Shown piece by piece: positions 7,153 through 13,672 of a stretch of DNA of 16,234 nucleotides (positions are counted from its first letter, which is position 1; the number at the start of each line of letters is the position of its first letter). A program made the translations under genes and the position numbers. The notes under the pieces are model-generated. The model was not told where the DNA came from. It made no database searches and was given only the letters and a program-made list of their open reading frames with translations. Source of the DNA: Bacillota bacterium (GTDB taxonomy: Bacteria; Bacillota; Clostridia; Lachnospirales; Lachnospiraceae); the NCBI GenBank assembly GCA_023389295.1, contig JAEWEO010000085.1, positions 1-16,234 of the forward strand, given 5' to 3'.

Positions 7153-9813
7153 TTACTTGCTAAGTTGTTCTAGACGATCAGTAACCTGTTTCATCATATC
7201 TGTGTATTTGTCAAGCTTTGCTCTTTCTTCTGCAAGCTTACTTTCCGGTGCCTTGCTAACAAAGTTCTGGTTAGAAAGCATGCCGTTTACACGCTTTAGC
7301 TCTCCCTCTAGGCGTTGCTTTTCTTTTTGCAGACGCTCCATTTCCTTCTCAATATCTACAAGGTCAGTAAACGGAATATAGATTACTGCACCGGGGATTA
7401 CTGTAGATACTGCATCCTCAGAAATTCCTGCTTTGTCCTTTTGTATCAGAACCTCATTCGCATAGCCAAGGGTAGCAAAGAATATCTTACTATCGGTAAA
7501 GATATTTCTAATATTCTCATTATCCGATACAATAATCACAGAAGCTTTTCTACTCGGAGGTACATTCATTTCACTACGCAGGTTACGGATATTTTTAACC
7601 GCTTCCTTAATTAGTTCTACTGCTTCTTCCTCTTTTGCGTAATGATGGTTTTCTTGATCCATTGGCCAATCTGCAATCATAATGGACTCTGCTTCCTGTA
7701 CTCCTAACATCTCCTGTAATGTGCAGAAGATCTCTTCTGTTACAAATGGCATGTATGGATGCAATAGCTTCAAGGAAGTTACTAATACCTGTTTGAGAGT
7801 CCAGAGTGCTGCTGCCTTTGTCTCATCTGTTTCGCTGTATAATCTTGGCTTCACCATCTCAATATACCAGTCACAGAACTCTTCCCAAATAAAGTCATAA
7901 ATCTTTTGAACCGCAATACCAAGATCAAATCCTTCCATGTTCTCGGTTGCTTCTTTCACTAAGTTATTCGCTTTAGAAAGAATCCATTTATCAGCTATGG
8001 TTAATAAATTCTCATCAATACTTTCCGTAATCGTTGCTTTCTCAAGATTCATCATAATGAAACGGGATGCATTCCATACCTTATTTGCAAAGTTTCTACA
8101 TGCCTCAACTCTTTCCCAGTAGAAACGCATATCATTACCGGGTGCATTCCCCATTACTAAGCTTAAACGAAGTGCATCTGCACCATATTTATCAATAACC
8201 TCTAACGGATCAATACCATTACCAAGGGATTTACTCATCTTACGGCCCTGGGAGTCACGAACTAATCCATGAATAAATACTTTGCTAAAAGGCTTCTCTC
8301 CCATGTGTGCATAACCGGAGAATACCATTCGAAGTACCCAGAAGAAAATAATATCATAACCGGTTACTAATACATCCGTGGGATAGAAATATTCTAAATC
8401 CTCTGTTTTCTCTGGCCAACCAAGGGTTGAAAAAGGCCATAGTGCAGAGCTAAACCACGTGTCTAGGGTATCTTCGTCCTGTCTTAGGTTTGTATGACCA
8501 CATTTTGGGCACCTGGAGGGTTCTTCCTTTGAAATAATCACTTCACCGCAACCGTCACAGTAGTAAGCCGGGATTCTATGACCCCACCAGAGCTGTCTGG
8601 AGATACACCAATCTCTGATGTTCTCAGCCCAGTTAAAGTAGATTTTATCAAAGCGTTCCGGTACGAACTGGATTTCACCAGATTTCACACCGTTTATGGC
8701 AGGTTTAATCAATTCCTCCATTTTTACAAACCATTGCTGTTTTATCAAAGGTTCAACGGTTGTCTTACAACGGTCATGGGTACCAACGTTATGAACATGA
8801 TCTTCTACTTTAACTAAGAGTCCCAGTTCCTTAAGCTCGGATACCATTAACTTACGAGCCTCATAACGGTCCATACCTGCATATTTGCCGCCACTTGCAT
8901 TAATGGTAGCATCGTCATTCATTACATTGATTTCAGGAAGATTGTGTCTCTTACCTACTTCAAAGTCGTTCGGGTCATGTGCCGGAGTAATCTTAACAAC
9001 ACCGGTACCAAACTCTTTATCTACATAACTATCCGCAATAATAGGGATTTCCTTATTCATTAACGGTAATAGAACCATCTTGCCAATCAGATGTTGGTAT
9101 CTTTCGTCCTCAGGATGTACTGCTACGGCAGTATCTCCAAGCATGGTCTCAGGTCTTGTGGTAGCTACTTCTACATAACCGTCCTCACCAACGATGGGGT
9201 ATTTAATGTGCCAGAAATGTCCCGCTTGTTCCTCATGCTCTACCTCAGCATCTGATATGGTAGTATGACACACCGGACACCAGTTGATGATCTTTGAACC
9301 TTTATAGATATAGCCCTCATTATAGAGCTTAACAAATACTTCATTTACCGCATCGGAGCAACCTTCATCCATAGTAAATCGCTCTCTATCCCAGTCACAG
9401 GAGGAACCCAGCTTCTTTAACTGAGAAATAATTCTACCGCCATATTCATCCTTCCACTTCCAAGCTCTCTCAAGGAAACCATCTCTACCTAGGTCTTCTT
9501 TATTAATTCCTTCTTTTTTCATCTGCTCAATAATCTTAACCTCAGTAGCAATGCTGGCATGATCGGTACCAGGCTGCCAAAGCGCATTATATCCCTGCAT
9601 TCTCTTAAAACGGATTAAAATATCCTGCAAGGTATTATCAAGCGCATGCCCCATATGAAGCTGACCTGTAATGTTTGGCGGGGGAATCACGATGGTAAAG
9701 GGTTTCTTACTTTTATCAACTTCTGCATGGAAATATTTCTTATCCATCCACTTTTGGTACTGCTTTTCTTCAATGTTCTTAGGATCATAGGTTTTTGCTA
9801 ATTCTCTTTCCAT
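7153..9813 (-). CDS. valS: Valyl-tRNA synthetase
   Basis: This cytosolic class I synthetase charges tRNA-Val. With the start at 9813 the product has 886 residues, typical for the family. I chose this ATG because AAAGGA lies about 8 bases upstream; the in-frame ATG at 9837 adds eight residues but has no Shine-Dalgarno site. In order: the HIGH-type motif HMGH (53-56) within PPPNITGQLHMGHALDN; the editing domain with ATTRPETMLGDTAVAVHP (about 217-234) and AHDPNDFEVG; a CxxC pair set (CDGC and CPKC, near 419-438) likely binding zinc; GRKMSKSLGNGIDP with KMSKS at 525-529; the anticodon-binding helices; and a C-terminal tRNA-binding coiled coil (about 825-886). The gene is single, flanked by its own T-box leader and terminator. 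Confidence 0.97.
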   Translation of the reverse strand: MERELAKTYDPKNIEEKQYQKWMDKKYFHAEVDKSKKPFTIVIPPPNITGQLHMGHALDNTLQDILIRFKRMQGYNALWQPGTDHASIATEVKIIEQMKKEGINKEDLGRDGFLERAWKWKDEYGGRIISQLKKLGSSCDWDRERFTMDEGCSDAVNEVFVKLYNEGYIYKGSKIINWCPVCHTTISDAEVEHEEQAGHFWHIKYPIVGEDGYVEVATTRPETMLGDTAVAVHPEDERYQHLIGKMVLLPLMNKEIPIIADSYVDKEFGTGVVKITPAHDPNDFEVGKRHNLPEINVMNDDATINASGGKYAGMDRYEARKLMVSELKELGLLVKVEDHVHNVGTHDRCKTTVEPLIKQQWFVKMEELIKPAINGVKSGEIQFVPERFDKIYFNWAENIRDWCISRQLWWGHRIPAYYCDGCGEVIISKEEPSRCPKCGHTNLRQDEDTLDTWFSSALWPFSTLGWPEKTEDLEYFYPTDVLVTGYDIIFFWVLRMVFSGYAHMGEKPFSKVFIHGLVRDSQGRKMSKSLGNGIDPLEVIDKYGADALRLSLVMGNAPGNDMRFYWERVEACRNFANKVWNASRFIMMNLEKATITESIDENLLTIADKWILSKANNLVKEATENMEGFDLGIAVQKIYDFIWEEFCDWYIEMVKPRLYSETDETKAAALWTLKQVLVTSLKLLHPYMPFVTEEIFCTLQEMLGVQEAESIMIADWPMDQENHHYAKEEEAVELIKEAVKNIRNLRSEMNVPPSRKASVIIVSDNENIRNIFTDSKIFFATLGYANEVLIQKDKAGISEDAVSTVIPGAVIYIPFTDLVDIEKEMERLQKEKQRLEGELKRVNGMLSNQNFVSKAPESKLAEERAKLDKYTDMMKQVTDRLEQLSK

Positions 9814-9855
9814 AAGACTTTTCCTTTCATGTATCATATTCTAAATAGATGGCAC

Positions 9856-10100
9856 AAAAAAAGGTCCTCCGTCGCAAAGGACGAAGAACCGTGGTACCAC
9901 CTTTATTTATGGCTTTCTTAAAAACTCTAAGACAAGTCATCTCTTTGTCTATAACGGGACTTCCCGACATCTCCTACACACCAATTAGGCTTCAGAAATG
10001 CAGTTCAGGAGCTACCTTCAATAAGCTTGCTTTAGACCACCTTTCAGCCGGTGAGTGGTCTTCTCTGATAAGCTACCCTTATCTAATCCTCTCCATCCAT
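9856..10100 (-). promoter_or_regulatory. T-box leader with attenuator of valS
   Basis: The leader senses uncharged tRNA-Val and permits read-through into valS. Read on the minus strand, the conserved T-box AAAGGTGGTACCACGG lies at about 9904-9889. It runs directly into the terminator: GGTTCTTCGTC (9890-9880) pairs with GACGGAGGACC (9873-9863), followed by seven T (9862-9856). Stem I lies upstream, including GACCACT facing GGTGGTC in its distal part and a basal helix GGAG (10094-10091) with CTCC (10011-10008). The probable specifier codon is GTA at 10015-10013, just 5' of the closing CTCC strand, which fits valine. The leader class is certain; the specifier position and 5' boundary are my folding by eye. 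Confidence 0.92.
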
Positions 10101-10125
10101 ACCTTTATAAATATGAAATATTAGT

Positions 10126-10158
10126 ATTATAGTATGCTAATTCTACGGTTTCTGTCAA
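10126..10158 (-). promoter_or_regulatory. Likely promoter of the valS T-box transcript
   Basis: A perfect TTGACA (10158-10153) and a perfect TATAAT (10131-10126) occur on the minus strand, 21 bases apart, which is wider than the usual 17. A weaker -10 (CATACT) lies 16 bases from the same -35. The position, about 30 bases upstream of stem I, supports a promoter, but which -10 is used is unclear. Confidence 0.5.
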
Positions 10159-10300
10159 GAGGAAAATGTTTTAATTCTATTTTTCCTGTTTTCTTCCTCT
10201 AAAAACTTCGCTCTTAAAATTATTATTTACTTCTTTCTGACTTTCATTCGATCAAAGAAGCATCTTAAAAATATTTAAAATTTTTTTCAATTAGTTATTT

Positions 10301-11491
10301 TCATTCATTTAACTCCAGTCGGTATCTACGTAACATTTTTTGTGTTTCGTCAAGGCAATCGGAGTAGTTTGACATTACGCGTCTTATTTCAGCCTTTGCT
10401 TCCTCTTTTTGCTTTGTATTAATTTCAATTTGCTCACGTAGCTTTTGTCTTCGTACATTGAGTCGGTGGCGTACTTCTACCATTTCCTTACTATCTAGAA
10501 TTGCAGTAGGCTGGAAGATCCATATTTCCGCATCCGCAATACCGAATTTCTTAAGTTCATGAATTAACTCATTATGATAAAACTCCAGTAAATCGGTGTT
10601 TTTTTGGTATCTTCTAGCTTCATCCTTAACCCTTACATACTCCTCCCAAAGGGCCTTAAGTTCATCATAATTCTCCACCATATATTTGGCATAGGAATAC
10701 TCCAAATAATTACGATTATTTACCGATTTGATTTTCACTTTATTCATTATCATAATTTGGCGATTTAGCTTCATTTGAACCAGCTTCATATCTGCTTCAT
10801 TCTTTCTTGATTCAATGAAGATATACAGAGCGGTTGCCATTCCCATTAGGACCGTTAAAAGAAACGGTATTGTGAAGCTATTGTTAGAATTAGCCTCCAA
10901 GATAGCAAACAGAATAAATAAAGCAATCACAATCCCGCTGATGGTAAAGGCAATCCCTTTTAGAAAAGACTGCTTGCTGATGATATCTTCTTCCTCATCG
11001 TTAAGCTTCTCTCTTTCTTTTTGAAGGTGTTCCATATCCTGCATAATTGCAGCCTGATATCGTTCACTTTCACTTAAAAGTGGCAATTCCTTTGGAATTT
11101 GCAGCTCATAGCGTTCAAAGAGCCGATATTGCAAATCCGTTAATATGGAGCTGCGATTCTGTAATTTATTTCGTTCCTTTGTTAGTTGATAGATATTACG
11201 TGCCGCATCCTCCATATCGGTACGCTGCTCCAATGGAATGAAATCAATTTTTTGCATATCTGTCAGATAAGAGGTAACTGCACTATATTCTGTCTTCGCA
11301 TCTTCAATCTGACGCTCACTCTCCGTAATAAGCTCGCAATTGTCTTTGACATAAGCCATACGCTCTGACTTTGTATTCAACTTTATCCCTTTACGAGGTT
11401 CTTTCTTTAGGGGGACAGACGGTTCCAGTTCCGGTACCTGCTCCATCTCTACTCTTTTTTTTCGCCTCGAAAACAGCTTCCAAAATCCCAT
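10301..11491 (-). CDS. Coiled-coil protein with two central membrane segments, function unknown
   Basis: The product has 396 residues. After a basic N-terminus (FSRRKKR) come a Pro/Glu/Lys-rich linker (to ~40), a long charged helical region (45-175) and two membrane segments at about 178-198 and 206-226. A second charged helical region (228-396) follows, with strong heptad character at 340-390. The two membrane helices are joined by a short loop, so both coiled-coil arms should face the same side, most likely the cytoplasm. I recognise no catalytic motif. It is the last gene of the four-gene cluster, 58 bases after the TPR-like gene, with an AAAGG box 8 bases upstream of its ATG. A role as membrane anchor for the upstream proteins is inferred from topology and position only. 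Confidence 0.8.
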   Translation of the reverse strand: MGFWKLFSRRKKRVEMEQVPELEPSVPLKKEPRKGIKLNTKSERMAYVKDNCELITESERQIEDAKTEYSAVTSYLTDMQKIDFIPLEQRTDMEDAARNIYQLTKERNKLQNRSSILTDLQYRLFERYELQIPKELPLLSESERYQAAIMQDMEHLQKEREKLNDEEEDIISKQSFLKGIAFTISGIVIALFILFAILEANSNNSFTIPFLLTVLMGMATALYIFIESRKNEADMKLVQMKLNRQIMIMNKVKIKSVNNRNYLEYSYAKYMVENYDELKALWEEYVRVKDEARRYQKNTDLLEFYHNELIHELKKFGIADAEIWIFQPTAILDSKEMVEVRHRLNVRRQKLREQIEINTKQKEEAKAEIRRVMSNYSDCLDETQKMLRRYRLELNE

Positions 11492-11549
11492 GATTTTTAC
11501 CTTTCTTAATCAGCAATCTTAATCATCTTAGATGAACTACTACCTGCTT

Positions 11550-12380
11550 TTAGACATGTCTAATCCTTGTTTTCCATGTCTCAATATGCTCCGTAGCCAT
11601 CTGATAAAATTCGCTTATTTTACCCTGAGCTTTTATTTGACGAAGTTGATCGATTTGTTTCATTTCGTCATGGCTATTTACTTCCTCTTCCATACGTTTC
11701 AGGTGATCTTCAATTTCATTTCTAAGCTCTTCCCGAACCTGAAATTCTTGAATTTTATTCTCATATTCCTGAGTACTACCAATTAAACGTAGGGAGATGA
11801 GATATTGCTTCAAGGAAGCTTCCTTACCATTACGTTCATAAGCGTGAAGCAATAATTTTGAGGCTTCTTTAAGTCCTGTAACATGCAACTTTGCGATTGC
11901 TAAATTATGATAGACATCACCATATTCCTCCGGTGATATCTGAATAATTTCCTTCGAATTCATCAATCGTTCATATTCTGCTGCAGCTTCTTTGTACTGC
12001 TGATTGTGCAGTAATGTATTCGCCTTGATATAATTTCTCTTAATCGTTGGCATACCAATTATCTCATCTAATACCTTTAGGACACTTTTTATTTCTGCTT
12101 CCGTGTAATAATCCGTGCTGCACAAGATTACCGTCACAATGGTCTTTACATCTGCCCCTTGTTTTTTTAATAATCTTAACTTCTGTGCACGTTCTGAAAG
12201 CTTCAACTCCAAATCTATCCAATCAAAAAGCTCCTCACGAAACATGTCCTCTTCGATCATATAGACATGATTGTTGAGATAATAGCATAACTCCTCCATG
12301 GAGTAAATGCGTACCCCTGTAGAACCAAATACATATGGACGTTTTGTTCGCTCTCCGCTACATAAAATCAGCTTGCTCAT
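11550..12380 (-). CDS. TPR-like helical protein of the DUF5716/DUF5717 cluster, function unknown
   Basis: The 276-residue soluble product starts with a conserved-looking segment (RIYSMEELCYYLNNHVYMI, 24-42) and an all-helical region. Two tetratricopeptide-like helix pairs follow at about 115-146 (NTLLHNQQYKEAAAEYERLM) and 153-185 (YHNLAIAKLHVTGLKEASKLL). Residues 205-255 are a highly charged probable coiled coil. TPR repeats bind partner proteins, and their presence beside an Hsp70-like protein suggests a co-chaperone-like adaptor, which is inference. The start has an AGGAG box 6 bases upstream, only 17 bases after the stop of the DUF5716-type gene, so the two are clearly co-transcribed. I know no assigned function for it. 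Confidence 0.82.
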   Translation of the reverse strand: MSKLILCSGERTKRPYVFGSTGVRIYSMEELCYYLNNHVYMIEEDMFREELFDWIDLELKLSERAQKLRLLKKQGADVKTIVTVILCSTDYYTEAEIKSVLKVLDEIIGMPTIKRNYIKANTLLHNQQYKEAAAEYERLMNSKEIIQISPEEYGDVYHNLAIAKLHVTGLKEASKLLLHAYERNGKEASLKQYLISLRLIGSTQEYENKIQEFQVREELRNEIEDHLKRMEEEVNSHDEMKQIDQLRQIKAQGKISEFYQMATEHIETWKTRIRHV

Positions 12381-12397
12381 CTTAAGCTCCTCTTACA

Positions 12398-13660
12398 TCA
12401 TATCTCTATCGTATAAAAGATCTCAGTTCCTGTTTCGGGAAAGAATTCACCAAAACCTAAATCCCTTACTCTTATTTCTCCGGTGTTGCGATCCTTACAA
12501 GTAAAGTTTATTGCAAGTCTGGTGGTTCTGTCCGTTCTTATGGGTAACCCATCAAGAAGATAAGTATCCTGTAATATTTCTTTTGACATCATATTCTTGC
12601 GAGTGATCTCAAGTTTATTCGTCCCCTCCGGAATTACCTCCAGACTAGAGTTTATGTCATACCAGTTTTCACCGGCATTTGCCAGGACAACTTCCTTCCA
12701 TTTTGTATCACAATATACTTTCACATATACGGAGGTAGTAATCATATCATCATTTAACAGAAGTAGATCTGCTAGCTTCTGATCACCGGATAATTCCTTT
12801 GCAGCGTAACATGCTCCCTTGGTATAGAGATTGTGTCCTAGAAAGGCCCTTCTTCCGGTGCAAAGATTTTTGACTGCTTCTACTGCCCACTCTCCCTCAA
12901 ATCCCTCTCCTGTAAAATACAATGTTGTAACAATTTGCTTGTACAAAAGAGTATTAGCCAAATTCTCAAATAGATAGGCGCAGTTAATATTTCTTTGCTT
13001 TAACATCGAGAAATTAAGTTCCCCTGAGAGATCCTGCTTCGACAAGCCGGCAACCATAGGTTTTATCCTTCTATTTAAATGAATCTGATAATAATATAGT
13101 CCTTCTTCGCTAAAATCAAAGAGTCCGACATCGTTCATCCATAAAGTTCTGTCCTGACTTAATGCATAATACAAATAGGCACTACCATGACTCATCACTA
13201 GGGCACGTTCTTTCTCTATTCCGAGCATATTAAGAGCCTCGTAGATCTTCCTAGTAAGTTCCGGAGCAGTATCTTTCACCGTGATAACCAACTTTGTGAT
13301 TGGATCTGAAGGAAAATAATTCTTAACAAGAGTTAAGGTTTTTCGTAAGAACCTTTCCAATAATGCAACTGCACTAAAACTTGTCTGATAAATTAGTACT
13401 TCCTCATCGGCTTTTAGCTTTGCCAGTAAATGCTCCACCAAAAAACCCTCTCCACTAGCCCCACATTTTACGGCTTCATCGCCAAATAACCATTGTTTTG
13501 TATCATGCTTTACACATAAGACCGTCGGGATGGGTGTACCCTCTTCTTCCTCATGTAAACTAATAGAAATCGGTTCAAAAGTTTTATAGCTGTAGCAGCT
13601 GATTCGGGTAAAATCCTCACACAAATCATATCCTACGATTACTTTCTTTGGTGCATCCAT
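12398..13660 (-). CDS. DUF5716-type protein with divergent Hsp70/actin-like fold
   Basis: The product has 420 residues. The order of segments follows an Hsp70 nucleotide-binding domain: VIVGYDLCED (7-16) at the first phosphate site; IPTVLCV then WLFGDEAVK (44-65), like the Hsp70 stretch ending in GDAA; KLVITVKDTAPELTRK (123-138), like AVITVPAYF; VGLFDFSEEGLYYYQI (178-193) at the second phosphate site; and LYFTGEGFEGEW (247-258) then LYTKGACYAAKEL (278-290), like the adenosine and connect regions. Residues 305-420 are beta-rich, as a substrate-binding domain would be. The second phosphate loop lacks the usual DLGGGT glycines and the first has Cys for Gly, so ATP hydrolysis may be weak or lost. 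The gene starts 12 bases after the DUF5717-type stop, with its GGAG box at the stop codon, so the pair is translationally close. The DUF name comes from memory; the fold is my reading by eye. Confidence 0.82.
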   Translation of the reverse strand: MDAPKKVIVGYDLCEDFTRISCYSYKTFEPISISLHEEEEGTPIPTVLCVKHDTKQWLFGDEAVKCGASGEGFLVEHLLAKLKADEEVLIYQTSFSAVALLERFLRKTLTLVKNYFPSDPITKLVITVKDTAPELTRKIYEALNMLGIEKERALVMSHGSAYLYYALSQDRTLWMNDVGLFDFSEEGLYYYQIHLNRRIKPMVAGLSKQDLSGELNFSMLKQRNINCAYLFENLANTLLYKQIVTTLYFTGEGFEGEWAVEAVKNLCTGRRAFLGHNLYTKGACYAAKELSGDQKLADLLLLNDDMITTSVYVKVYCDTKWKEVVLANAGENWYDINSSLEVIPEGTNKLEITRKNMMSKEILQDTYLLDGLPIRTDRTTRLAINFTCKDRNTGEIRVRDLGFGEFFPETGTEIFYTIEI

Positions 13661-13672
13661 TCCTTACACTCC

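Noticed and set aside
9814..9837. Upstream ATG for valS adding eight residues
   Set aside because: No Shine-Dalgarno box precedes it, while the ATG at 9813 has one that lies inside the extension; family members start near this point.
9849..10124. Plus-strand frame through the valS leader
   Set aside because: It is antisense to the T-box, whose conserved sequence and terminator explain the region.
10230..10260. Hairpin CTTCTTT with AAAGAAG after the four-gene cluster as a terminator
   Set aside because: The stem is only seven mostly A-T/C-G pairs with a 17-base loop, and no T run follows directly. I see no convincing terminator in 10160-10300.
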